In this document: positions 7,489 to 14,302 of the stretch, one piece after another
How the letters are laid out: the number at the start of each line of letters is the position of its first letter
How positions within the stretch are numbered: position 1 is the stretch's first letter
Origin: B16-G9 sp964455635
GTDB taxonomy: Bacteria > Bacteroidota > Bacteroidia > Bacteroidales > F082
Length of the DNA: 14,302 bases
Assembly: GCA_964455635.1 (NCBI GenBank)
Contig: CAYVWX010000062.1
Coordinates: 1 to 14,302, forward strand
Direction of reading: 5' to 3'
Program-made: the position numbers and the translations under genes
The notes under the pieces: model-generated
What the model saw: the letters and a program-made list of their open reading frames with translations, nothing else
Database searches by the model: none
What the model was told of the DNA's origin: nothing

Positions 7489-8862
7489 ATGTTTTATATT
7501 AAAGAACGGTTGGTTTTTTTTCGTAACATTTTTTGTGAAAGGAAAAAAACTATCCGTTCTTTTTTTATGTTTCTGTTTTTCGTGTACCTGTCTCATGCGG
7601 TTGTTGCTCAGCAAAGTGTTGTGGAAGGAAAAGGTGATTTTGGAACTTATTATCCCATGGTTGATAATTTGCCGGAATATGATACCCTTTTGCTTCAAAC
7701 GGTTATCGATACAGCCCGTCCGGGTGATACTATTTTATTACGAGAGGCGGTTTACAAAGGCCCCGTTTACATTTCTACAAACGGTTTGGTAATTGACGGG
7801 CAGGGAAAAGCTATTATCGACGGATTAAGGAAGACTTCGGTTGTTTTTATTAATGCCGATAGTGTTCAAATTAGGAATCTTATATTAAAAAATTCAGGTG
7901 GTTCTTTCGATAAACTGGATGCAGGGGTAAGACTGCGTGGAGATTATAATGTTATCGAAAACTGCCGTATTAAAGAGTGCCTTTTCGGGGTTGATATCTG
8001 GCAATGTAACTTCAACAAAGTTATTCACACCGAAATTTCATCGTTGTTGGAGCGCCAAAAGGCCATTAAGGGAGATGCCATCCGTTTGTGGTATTCAAAA
8101 CGAAATCAGGTTATCGGAAACTACTGGCATGATGTACGCGACATGGTGGTGTGGTATTCGGGCGACAATCTTTTTCAGGATAACAAAGGCATTGGCAACC
8201 GGTATGGCATCCATTTTATGTACTCGCACAACAACCGGATTCAAAACAATTTGCTGTTGAATAATTCGGTGGGAATATTTTTGATGTATAGCGAGCGTAC
8301 CATTATTACCGGCAACTATATTAAAGGTAATCATATAGGCAGCGGCATGGCACTGGGCATGAAAGAAACATCGGGTAATCAGATACTTAATAATAAATTT
8401 ATTTATTGTGTCGAGGGAATCCATGTGGATACGTCTCCCTATGTTTTGGAGCAGATAAACACCATTTCAAACAATGAAATTGCTTTTTGCGGTACAGGAA
8501 TCTTTTTTCATACCAATCAACAGGGAAACTTGTTTCGACGTAATTATTTTCACAACAATCTTTTGCAGGTTTATCCCGAGGTTACTACCGCCAGCCTAAA
8601 CAAATGGGATAACAATTACTGGGATGATTATCAGGGCTTCGACCGTAATGATGATAATGTTGGCGATATGCCCTATAAACTATATTCATACACCGAACAT
8701 ATATGGGATTTTAATCGCAATGCCCGTTTCTTTTTTGGCGCGCCCATATTGGCTGTGCTCGACTTTTTGGAACGACTGGCACCTTTTTCGTCTCCTAAAT
8801 TTGTTCTCGAAGATAAAGACCCTATGTATCATTGGGTTGACGAGTTGGAAGAGAACCAATAG
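7489..8862 (+). CDS. nosD: NosD, periplasmic beta-helix protein for CuZ assembly
   Basis: A 457-residue exported right-handed beta-helix protein of the CASH/NosD family. It has a signal peptide with a long basic n-region (about 1-41, ending VVAQ), a GDTILLREAVYKGPVYI segment, then GLVIDGQGKAIIDG. Many NNxIxxN-type rungs follow (for example GIHFMYSHNNRIQNN). The C-terminal segment (about 405-450, with FFGAPILAVLDFLERLAPF) is also characteristic of NosD. NosD works with the NosFY ABC transporter in supplying sulfide or a related factor for the Cu4S CuZ centre. Its presence supports a working CuZ in this strain. The start at 7489 is kept because the internal ATG at 7567 would leave almost no n-region. 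It lies 15 bases after nosB. Confidence 0.94.
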   Translation: MFYIKERLVFFRNIFCERKKTIRSFFMFLFFVYLSHAVVAQQSVVEGKGDFGTYYPMVDNLPEYDTLLLQTVIDTARPGDTILLREAVYKGPVYISTNGLVIDGQGKAIIDGLRKTSVVFINADSVQIRNLILKNSGGSFDKLDAGVRLRGDYNVIENCRIKECLFGVDIWQCNFNKVIHTEISSLLERQKAIKGDAIRLWYSKRNQVIGNYWHDVRDMVVWYSGDNLFQDNKGIGNRYGIHFMYSHNNRIQNNLLLNNSVGIFLMYSERTIITGNYIKGNHIGSGMALGMKETSGNQILNNKFIYCVEGIHVDTSPYVLEQINTISNNEIAFCGTGIFFHTNQQGNLFRRNYFHNNLLQVYPEVTTASLNKWDNNYWDDYQGFDRNDDNVGDMPYKLYSYTEHIWDFNRNARFFFGAPILAVLDFLERLAPFSSPKFVLEDKDPMYHWVDELEENQ

Positions 8863-8924
8863 CCCGGAATCATTTTTTTTATCACTATTTAGGTATTATC
8901 TTACCTTATTTATTTTTTTTATAG

Positions 8925-8932
8925 TACATTTG
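8925..8932 (+). promoter_or_regulatory. Possible -7 box before the 126-residue protein gene
   Basis: TACATTTG matches TAnnTTTG and lies only 4 bases before the ATG at 8937. If used, it would give a leaderless or nearly leaderless mRNA, or indicate a later start codon. No -33 TTG is seen at the usual distance. Confidence 0.3.
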
Positions 8933-8936
8933 CTGT

Positions 8937-9317
8937 ATGAAAAGGAGGTTGCTCATACCCGGTTTTGTATTTATGATAATTGCCATGTTAATCATGCCTA
9001 ATTATCCTGCATTACATTACTATATCGAAATACAGCATGCAACCTTTTTTAATGCCGACCCGGCGGGAAGTAATAACGGTTCCATTGTCAGCGACCTCAA
9101 CTATTTGAATGCATTGGTTAAACGTACCGCCGATATTATTCCCGTTAAATTACCTGCTCCTCCCAAGCCGCAAAAAGAGGTGAACAGCTTTGTTTACCTT
9201 GTCAACGATATTTCGTTACATCTTCAAATTACCTCCGTGCCTTTTCACTATAAGCCTTACTCAACGGTTTGGCATGGACGCTTTATTCCTCCGGGGATTC
9301 CTCCTCCAAAAGTTTAG
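8937..9317 (+). CDS. Small membrane-anchored or secreted protein of unknown function beside the copper receptor gene
   Basis: I do not recognise this 126-residue protein. It has a basic start (MKRR), one hydrophobic segment (about 5-20, LLIPGFVFMIIAMLIM) that could be a signal peptide or anchor, and no cysteine. It contains several histidines (HYY, IQH, LHL, FHY, WHG), a proline-rich stretch LPAPPKPQKE and a proline-rich C-terminus PPGIPPPKV. The mature part would face the periplasm or outside. It lies 74 bases after nosD and 247 bases before the TonB-dependent copper receptor. Small exported proteins next to metal-related TonB receptors are common in Bacteroidota. A periplasmic metal-binding or receptor-accessory role is a guess. 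The start at 8937 is the only one keeping the full basic n-region; ATG 8973 is an alternative. Confidence 0.65.
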   Translation: MKRRLLIPGFVFMIIAMLIMPNYPALHYYIEIQHATFFNADPAGSNNGSIVSDLNYLNALVKRTADIIPVKLPAPPKPQKEVNSFVYLVNDISLHLQITSVPFHYKPYSTVWHGRFIPPGIPPPKV

Positions 9318-9391
9318 TTTGTTTTTATATTTTATGAGTCGGTTAACTGTTTTTTCGGCTGGTTTATTTTGCCGGTTAAAATTGGTTAAAG

Positions 9392-9458
9392 GTGGTGAAC
9401 GAATGCTTTAAATTTTTTTCACCACGACATCGTAATATTTACGGATTAAAATCCGTGG
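9392..9458 (+). promoter_or_regulatory. Inverted repeats in the leader of the TonB-dependent copper receptor gene
   Basis: Two hairpins can be drawn in the 247-base gap before the receptor gene. GTGGTGAA (9392-9399) pairs with TTCACCAC (9418-9425). ACGGATT/AATCCGT forms a compact dyad at 9441-9456. The segment CCACG (9422-9426) can instead pair with CGTGG (9454-9458), so alternative folds are possible. GGTTAA occurs four times nearby (9341, 9374, 9384, 9476). No cobalamin riboswitch sequence and no clear TAnnTTTG box is seen. A role in regulation is unproven. Confidence 0.3.
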
Positions 9459-9564
9459 AAAATCTGCTGAAGAATGGTTAACCGGCCATAGATTACTTAC
9501 CCCGTTTAATGCTGTTGCTTTAAAAAGTAGCACACAATTATTAAAACAAACTAAATATTAAAGT

Positions 9565-11631
9565 ATGAAAATAAAAATTATAGTGTTGCTGTTGTTCATA
9601 TTTCCGTTTATGGCGAAGGCGGTAGAGCCTGACACCCTGAATATTGAGGAGATTTTGATTACGGCAAAAAAAGTTAAAAATGGTGTTGAAACACCGCTTT
9701 ACGGTGAGCGTATTCATTTGTTAAACCCTCACGACGGAGGCGAGATATTTAAATTTACGCCCGGTTTTAGCGTGGTTAAAAAAGGAAATTATGCCATGGA
9801 GCCGGTTTTGAGAGGTTATAAATTTGAACAACTTAACATTCAGTTCGACGGAGGAGTACATAGTACCAATGCCTGTCCCAATCGAATGGATCCTGCTATC
9901 TCGCAAATATCTATCGAGAATATTGAAAAAGTTGAAGTAATTAAAGGCCCCTATAGTGTTCGTTTCGGGCCCGTTTTCGGTGGTGTGGTTAATGTGATAA
10001 GTAAGAGGCCGGTAATAAAAAACGGCAAAGCTGTTTGGGGGTATGCTGAAACCGGTTATCAAAGTAACGGGAATAATTACTATGGTAATTTTTATACTCA
10101 GGTTGTTAAGCCGAAGTGGGATTTTGCACTGGATGCCGGTTATAAAAATTATGGTAATTACAAAAGCGGTAACGGTGAAACAATTGCCTCTTCGTTTAAA
10201 CGATTTGGCTATACGGCTAAGTTGGGGTATAACCTTAGTCATAATCAGCGCATTCAGGTAAATGTGCGCCAAAGTTTTGCACGTGATGTTCTTTATCCCG
10301 GTTTGCCCATGGATGCGAAAAAAGACAACAGCACCATTGCTTCAGCCGATTATGCCGTAACCAATATCTCCGATAAAATTATATCGCTGAAAGTAAAAGC
10401 ATATACTTCGTTTGTCGATCATTTGATGACCAACGAAAACAGGCCGAATTATGCCGTAACGCACGCTTCAACACCGGTACAGGCCAAAAGTATGGGGGGA
10501 AGGGTTGAAGTAGGACTTAAATCGGGCATAAACAGTGTGCTTTATTCCGGCCTCGATTATCAATTTGTTAACAAGGATGGCGTTCGCTATCGCGAAGTGT
10601 ATAAAAATGTTTGTGTTACGCCTCCGGTGGTTTTTGATACGCCTAAAAACTTTACCGATAAAGTTTGGCAAAATTCGGTAAAACAGGATGCCGGATTATT
10701 TGCCGAAAACAGGTGGCAGTTTGCCGAATCGTTTACCTGGCAGTTTGGGGTGCGTTTCGATTTTGTAAACTACGCTATTCATGACCCTGCAACGGATTTT
10801 AGTGAATTGTACAACGGAAATATTACACCTCAAAGTCGGATAAGCCCTGCTGTCAACAGCATATTGGTTAAAGAGTTCCGGCATAATGTAAAACTTCAAT
10901 GGGCTGTTGCCATGGCACAACGGACTCCCGATTTGTCGGAACTTTTTATCAATCATTTATCGGTAGGTGCTGATGCTTATGAGTATGTTGGAAATCCGAA
11001 CCTTAAACCCGAGACAAACTATCAAACCGATTTGAAGTTAGAGAAATCGGGAAAGGTGATGAGCTTTTACGGCGATATTTTTTATTCACGTCTTAAAAAT
11101 TATATCTCAGCTGTTGTGGATACCACCATTCCACGAAAATTTATGCCTTGTAAGTTGCCAAAATATACCAAGCAATTTACGAATATTGAAGATGCTTTTA
11201 TGACAGGCTTTGAAGCCGGACTGGGTGTGTTGTTTTTGCAACATTTTAACTATAAGTTCGGGATGGCATATACTTACGGATCAAATGTTTCGTTAGACGA
11301 GCCTTTGCCCGAAATGCCGCCATTTACCGTTAATACAAGCCTTTCTTATGCAATTGATAAGTTTGAGGCAGTATTAAATGCGCAAATGGCTGCTGCTCAA
11401 AACAGGGTTTCAACAAGTTTTAACGAGTCGGTAACTCCCGGATACTCTGTGCTTAACCTCTATTTGAGTTATTCGCCATGGAAGTTCCTGGATGTTACCG
11501 GAACAATAACCAATTTGTTTGATGTTAATTATGTTGAACATCTCAGCCGGCCCTATAAAAATATGGACTCATCAAGTTTGTATTACGAGCCGGGAAGAAG
11601 TTTTAATTTAGCTGTCAGGATTAAGTTTTGA
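9565..11631 (+). CDS. nosA: NosA/OprC-type TonB-dependent outer-membrane copper receptor
   Basis: A 688-residue TonB-dependent receptor. It has a signal peptide (about 1-19), a probable TonB box EEILITAKK (about 28-36), a plug domain (about 40-160, with VEVIKGPYSVRFGPVFGGVV) and a 22-strand type barrel ending in a terminal phenylalanine (AVRIKF). The plug holds NACPNRMDP, giving C104 and M108 in a CxxxM pattern. The barrel holds DHLMT, giving H286 and M288 in an HxM pattern. These match the CxxxM-HxM copper site of Pseudomonas OprC, and the spacing (178 residues from M108 to H286) is close to that in OprC. It should import copper, needed for the CuA and CuZ centres, across the outer membrane using TonB energy. 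It sits between nosD and nosG, which supports a role in N2O reductase maturation. Confidence 0.9.
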   Translation: MKIKIIVLLLFIFPFMAKAVEPDTLNIEEILITAKKVKNGVETPLYGERIHLLNPHDGGEIFKFTPGFSVVKKGNYAMEPVLRGYKFEQLNIQFDGGVHSTNACPNRMDPAISQISIENIEKVEVIKGPYSVRFGPVFGGVVNVISKRPVIKNGKAVWGYAETGYQSNGNNYYGNFYTQVVKPKWDFALDAGYKNYGNYKSGNGETIASSFKRFGYTAKLGYNLSHNQRIQVNVRQSFARDVLYPGLPMDAKKDNSTIASADYAVTNISDKIISLKVKAYTSFVDHLMTNENRPNYAVTHASTPVQAKSMGGRVEVGLKSGINSVLYSGLDYQFVNKDGVRYREVYKNVCVTPPVVFDTPKNFTDKVWQNSVKQDAGLFAENRWQFAESFTWQFGVRFDFVNYAIHDPATDFSELYNGNITPQSRISPAVNSILVKEFRHNVKLQWAVAMAQRTPDLSELFINHLSVGADAYEYVGNPNLKPETNYQTDLKLEKSGKVMSFYGDIFYSRLKNYISAVVDTTIPRKFMPCKLPKYTKQFTNIEDAFMTGFEAGLGVLFLQHFNYKFGMAYTYGSNVSLDEPLPEMPPFTVNTSLSYAIDKFEAVLNAQMAAAQNRVSTSFNESVTPGYSVLNLYLSYSPWKFLDVTGTITNLFDVNYVEHLSRPYKNMDSSSLYYEPGRSFNLAVRIKF

Positions 11632-11644
11632 TGGATTAATATAT

Positions 11645-11652
11645 TAAATTTG
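11645..11652 (+). promoter_or_regulatory. Candidate internal promoter before nosG
   Basis: TAAATTTG is an exact TAnnTTTG match in the 48-base gap between the copper receptor and nosG. A TTTTG at 11626-11630 is a possible -33 element with a short 14-base gap. It could give nosG-nosH-nosF its own transcript starting near 11658. Confidence 0.4.
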
Positions 11653-11679
11653 TACAGAAACAATTTTAAATGAATAATT

Positions 11680-12495
11680 ATGGGTAAATCGGAACACGAA
11701 CTCAACAGACGGCAGTTTCTCAAGTCGAGTGCTATTGCCGTGGGTGCGCTGGCTGCTGTGGGTGCCGGTGTGGGTTATCTGCAAAAGGTAACGGCTGAAA
11801 ACCGTATTAATCAGAAGTTTCTCCGGCCTCCCGGAGCAATTGACGAATCAACGTTTATTTATGCATGTATAAAATGTGGACTTTGTGTTCAGATTTGCCC
11901 TATTCAGGCCATTAAACTGGCAGGCATTAAAGATGGCCTTGCGTACGGCACGCCCTATATTGATGTGCGTGAGCAGGCCTGTGATTTTTCGTGCGATTCG
12001 ATGCAGTGTGTCGAAACCTGCCCTACTGCCGTGTTGAACTTTGTTCAGTTTAAAGAGCGGGGAGAAAAAGCCATTGAAGAGTACGATGCAACTCATAAAA
12101 TGGATGAAAATTACAACCCTTTTCCGGTTCAAATAAAGGCCATGAAGAGTATTGTTAAAATGGGGGTTGCCAAAATCAATCCCGACAGTTGTCTCGCTTT
12201 TCAGGGTAAAGGTTTTAAAGGTACACCGCGGGGCAGTAGTTTTAAAGGGATAAATCGTTCTCCTTATACCGACGATGTTAAAGCAACGCCTTTAAGTGAA
12301 AAGATTTATGATGAAAAAATTTGTGATATCTGTGTTAAAGAGTGCCCCATTGGAGAAACCGCTATTGTGATGGCTGACTCGGGCAGGGGCAGTGTTGTGC
12401 CGGAAGTCCTGTCGGGTTGCACCGGTTGCGGCGTGTGCGTCATGGTATGTCCAACTGCCGAACCAAGTATTGTTGTTGAACCTGTTAAATCGTAA
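11680..12495 (+). CDS. nosG: NosG, Tat-exported ferredoxin-type electron carrier (NapG family)
   Basis: A 271-residue iron-sulfur protein with a Tat signal: NRRQFLKSS (about 9-17), then a hydrophobic h-region (GALAAVGAGVGYL). Four [4Fe-4S] sites can be drawn: C63, C66, C69, C73 (CIKCGLCVQICP); C101, C105, C110, C114; C215, C218, C222 plus perhaps C171; and C247, C250, C253, C257 (CTGCGVCVMVCP). This is the NapG/MauM layout. In clade II nos clusters NosG is thought to pass electrons from the membrane protein NosH to periplasmic cytochromes, as NapG does with NapH. The nosH gene starts 5 bases downstream, so the two are translationally close. The Tat route here contrasts with the mainly Sec-like signals on the NosZ pair. 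Confidence 0.9.
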   Translation: MGKSEHELNRRQFLKSSAIAVGALAAVGAGVGYLQKVTAENRINQKFLRPPGAIDESTFIYACIKCGLCVQICPIQAIKLAGIKDGLAYGTPYIDVREQACDFSCDSMQCVETCPTAVLNFVQFKERGEKAIEEYDATHKMDENYNPFPVQIKAMKSIVKMGVAKINPDSCLAFQGKGFKGTPRGSSFKGINRSPYTDDVKATPLSEKIYDEKICDICVKECPIGETAIVMADSGRGSVVPEVLSGCTGCGVCVMVCPTAEPSIVVEPVKS

Positions 12496-12500
12496 TCATC

Positions 12501-13433
12501 ATGTTTGGAAAAAATAATAAAACACCTTTACCCGCTAAGAAAAAAGAGGATATTCCTTACATAAAACAGGGTATTAGCTTTAAGGAATGGAAAGCAAAAA
12601 ACGGCAGTAAACATAAATGGCGTTCTATTCGGTGGACTGTACTTATCGGCATTAATCTGCTTTTTGTGCTTTCGTTTATGTTCGACTTGTCGTTGTTAGA
12701 AGGTTCGTTAAGTGGTTCACGATTGTTTGGGTTTTACCTGATGGATCCGTTTAACTCGTTGCAGATGTTGATAATATCGGCCTACACGGGCCATATTAAG
12801 TTTTTAACCATGAATTTTGTAATCGGGTTTTTCACCATTTTTATTTTCTATTTTTTAATGGGAGGAAGAACCTTTTGTTCATGGATTTGTCCCTATCATT
12901 TTTTGGCCGAGTGGGGCGAAAAACTGCACAACTATTTGGTAAAAAAGAAAAAAATTAAAGAACATACTTATAATATTTATTTGCGTTATGTGTTTTGGAT
13001 TGGGTTCCTTATTCTGGCATTTGTAACACAACAGCTTGTATTTGAGGATGTGAACCCTGTCGGGATTTTGTCGCGTGCCATGATTTACGGCCCCGGACTG
13101 GTTTTGCTGTGGATTTTTACACTTATCATTTTCGAGATTGTTTACAGCAAGCGTTTTTGGTGTCGTTATGTATGCCCCATTGGTGCTACCTGGAGTATGG
13201 TGGGGAAACTGTCGCCGTTCGGGGTAAAATTTGAACTTGATAAATGTGCCCACTGTCTCGATTGCCAAAAAGTTTGTTTGGTGCCGCACGAACTTTGGTT
13301 TGTTGAAAAAGGAAAAGCAACCGACAAACGCCATGATGTGGGTTCCGATTGTACACGCTGCGGCTTGTGTATCGATGCCTGCCCGGGCAACGCATTAAGT
13401 TATACAATAAAAGGATGGGATAGAATACTATGA
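12501..13433 (+). CDS. nosH: NosH, membrane quinol dehydrogenase subunit (NapH family)
   Basis: A 310-residue polytopic protein with about four transmembrane helices (about 46-64, 102-120, 153-172, 192-212). It has two CxxxCP motifs, C126SWICP and C221RYVCP, and two C-terminal [4Fe-4S] sites facing the cytoplasm: C249, C252, C255, C259 and C284, C287, C290, C294. This is the NapH/NosH pattern; the same core is the C-terminal half of NosR. It should oxidise menaquinol and hand electrons to NosG for N2O reduction. The stop overlaps the nosF start (ATGA at 13430-13433), indicating coupled translation. NosR itself, with its FMN domain, is not seen in the window, as expected for clade II clusters. 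Confidence 0.92.
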   Translation: MFGKNNKTPLPAKKKEDIPYIKQGISFKEWKAKNGSKHKWRSIRWTVLIGINLLFVLSFMFDLSLLEGSLSGSRLFGFYLMDPFNSLQMLIISAYTGHIKFLTMNFVIGFFTIFIFYFLMGGRTFCSWICPYHFLAEWGEKLHNYLVKKKKIKEHTYNIYLRYVFWIGFLILAFVTQQLVFEDVNPVGILSRAMIYGPGLVLLWIFTLIIFEIVYSKRFWCRYVCPIGATWSMVGKLSPFGVKFELDKCAHCLDCQKVCLVPHELWFVEKGKATDKRHDVGSDCTRCGLCIDACPGNALSYTIKGWDRIL

Positions 13434-14095
13434 TGGAAACAGTGGAAAAAAAGCCCGTAATTCGGGCAATGGGGTTGCGTAAATCCTTTAAAAAACAAGA
13501 GGTTTTAAAAAGTCTGACGGTTGATTTTAACGAGGGTGACCGTATTGCACTCATCGGACAAAATGGTGCCGGAAAAACGACTATGATAAGGTGTATCCTT
13601 GGACAATATGTTTACGACGGCCGGTTAGAGGTGCTGAATAAAAACCCCAGAAAAGAGCGGGTTGCTATTTTAAAAGATGTAGGCTTTGTGCCGCAGATTC
13701 CGCCTCCCTTAAAGATTACCGTGAAAGAGATGCTCTCCTTTTTTTCTAACCTATGCGATGTGCCTGCTGAGAACTTTATTTCCATTGCCGAACGCCTTGG
13801 ATTACAAATAAAAGAGAGCCTGTCTAAACCCTTTGTGGCGCTTTCGGGCGGCATGAAACAAAAACTTTTGGTGGCATTTGCGCTTGGCAAGCAACCGGCT
13901 ATCTTGTTAATGGATGAACCGTCGGCAAACCTCGACCCCGCAGCCCGTGAGATATTTTTTAACTACCTTACGGAATACAATAAAGAGGCATTGCTTATTT
14001 TAAGCAGTCATCGCATGGCCGAAATTAAAGGTATTGTTAACCGAGTGATAGAAATGGATTTCGGTAATATTATTGTAGATAAAAAAACCAATTAA
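13430..14095 (+). CDS. nosF: NosF, ABC transporter ATPase for CuZ maturation
   Basis: A 221-residue cytoplasmic ABC ATPase. Walker A is GQNGAGKT (43-50), the signature is LSGGMKQKL (138-146), Walker B is ILLMDEP (158-164) and the switch histidine is H194 in SSHRM. All catalytic elements are intact. NosF pairs with the permease NosY, and the NosFY complex engages NosD to supply a factor for CuZ assembly. The start overlaps the nosH stop by four bases; ATG 13433 is the next codon and could also be used. The next gene is normally nosY, but no membrane protein follows in the remaining 207 bases, so the partner must be further right or elsewhere. Confidence 0.93.
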   Translation: MMETVEKKPVIRAMGLRKSFKKQEVLKSLTVDFNEGDRIALIGQNGAGKTTMIRCILGQYVYDGRLEVLNKNPRKERVAILKDVGFVPQIPPPLKITVKEMLSFFSNLCDVPAENFISIAERLGLQIKESLSKPFVALSGGMKQKLLVAFALGKQPAILLMDEPSANLDPAAREIFFNYLTEYNKEALLILSSHRMAEIKGIVNRVIEMDFGNIIVDKKTN

Positions 14096-14164
14096 TAATT
14101 TGAAAAATAATCTGCTAAAAATATGCCCATAAAACTCCCATCTCAGCAAACCGGTACACAAATT

Positions 14165-14236
14165 ATAATTATAAGCTTCGCTATGAGCGTAATTATGGTA
14201 GCTCCGGAGGAGCATAATATTTATAGAAAACAGAAT
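14165..14236. repeat. Dispersed palindromic intergenic repeat of Bacteroidota type
   Basis: Two hairpins lie next to each other. The first has the core CGCT-atg-AGCG (about 14180-14190) within longer flanks ATAATTA/TAATTAT. The second is GCTCC-GGA-GGAGC (14201-14213), followed by ATAATATTTATAGAAA. The pattern of a short GC palindrome followed by an AATATTTRTAGAAA-like tail recurs in many Bacteroidota intergenic regions, as far as I remember. It resembles REP elements mobilised by RAYT-type IS200-like transposases; no such gene is in the window. Confidence 0.5.
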
Positions 14237-14274
14237 GTGATGTACAACGTTTTGGCGTGATTTTCGATAGCCTG

Positions 14275-14293
14275 CCCTGAGCTTGTCGAAGGG
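14275..14293. repeat. CCCTGAGCTTGTCGAAGGG dispersed motif
   Basis: This 19-base sequence with complementary ends (CCCT/AGGG) is a widespread intergenic motif seen in many bacterial genomes, from memory. It reinforces the view that the right end of the window is repeat-rich intergenic DNA. Function is unknown. Confidence 0.45.
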
Positions 14294-14302
14294 AAGCCGA
14301 AA

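Larger units (their letters stand above)
14096..14302. other. Non-coding region after nosF where nosY would be expected
   Basis: No credible gene lies here. A 45-codon ORF (14123-14260) runs through palindromic repeat sequence and is probably spurious. There is no clear terminator directly after nosF. Confidence 0.6.

Noticed and set aside
9190..9411. ORF of 73 codons overlapping the end of the 126-residue protein gene
   Set aside because: It is out of frame with the better candidate, and most of it overlaps that gene or the repeat-rich leader.
9318..9564. Cobalamin riboswitch before the TonB-dependent receptor
   Set aside because: GGTGAA-like pieces are present, but the conserved riboswitch core and B12-box were not found, and the receptor has copper ligands instead.
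9721..10272. Antisense ORF of 183 codons within the copper receptor gene
   Set aside because: It lies fully inside the receptor gene, whose plug motifs are unmistakable; the antisense product has no recognisable features.
14123..14260. A 45-codon ORF after nosF as a small gene or nosY start
   Set aside because: It is translated palindromic repeat sequence (VAPEEHNIYRK-like) and has no membrane protein features of NosY.

Overview
The window is a nitrous oxide reduction (nos) gene cluster from an AT-rich member of the Bacteroidota. The lineage call rests on three things: TAnnTTTG -7 promoter boxes, lipoprotein signal peptides ending SSCGG, and a clade II type nos operon (nosB, nosD, nosG, nosH, nosF). 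A divergent 2-oxoacid:ferredoxin oxidoreductase operon points to an anaerobic or facultative relative of the Bacteroidales/Marinilabiliales, but I cannot fix the order or genus.

Layout. Bases 1-860 (minus strand) hold a ferredoxin-type delta subunit and the start of a VorB/KorA-type subunit that runs off the left edge. Bases 861-1428 are an AT-rich divergent control region. Two full-length NosZ-family genes follow in tandem (1429-3648 and 3686-6070) and end at a strong hairpin terminator. A second unit starts at a good promoter and carries a c5-like cytochrome lipoprotein, nosB and nosD. Next come a small unknown membrane-anchored or secreted protein, a NosA/OprC-type TonB-dependent copper receptor, nosG, nosH and nosF. 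The last 207 bases hold dispersed palindromic repeats in the place where nosY is usually found.

Main discovery. The two NosZ paralogues look like complementary halves of one enzyme. The first (NosZ-A) keeps every CuA ligand of the cupredoxin domain (H563, C598, E600 carbonyl, C602, H606, M609) but has lost all seven histidines of the catalytic CuZ cluster. The second (NosZ-B) keeps all seven CuZ histidines (H140, H141, H189, H354, H421, H463, H525) but has lost all the CuA ligands, and carries a fused C-terminal haem c domain. Known NosZ is a head-to-tail homodimer in which CuA of one chain feeds CuZ of the other. The simplest reading is therefore an obligate A:B heterodimer with one complete active site and one metal-free site. 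I know of no description of such an enzyme, but I could not search.

How the genes work together (inference). Menaquinol electrons pass through NosH and NosG to the cytochrome lipoprotein and/or the haem c domain of NosZ-B. They then go to CuA on NosZ-A and across the interface to CuZ on NosZ-B, where N2O is reduced. The copper receptor brings copper across the outer membrane. NosD, NosF and a permease not seen in the window would support CuZ assembly.
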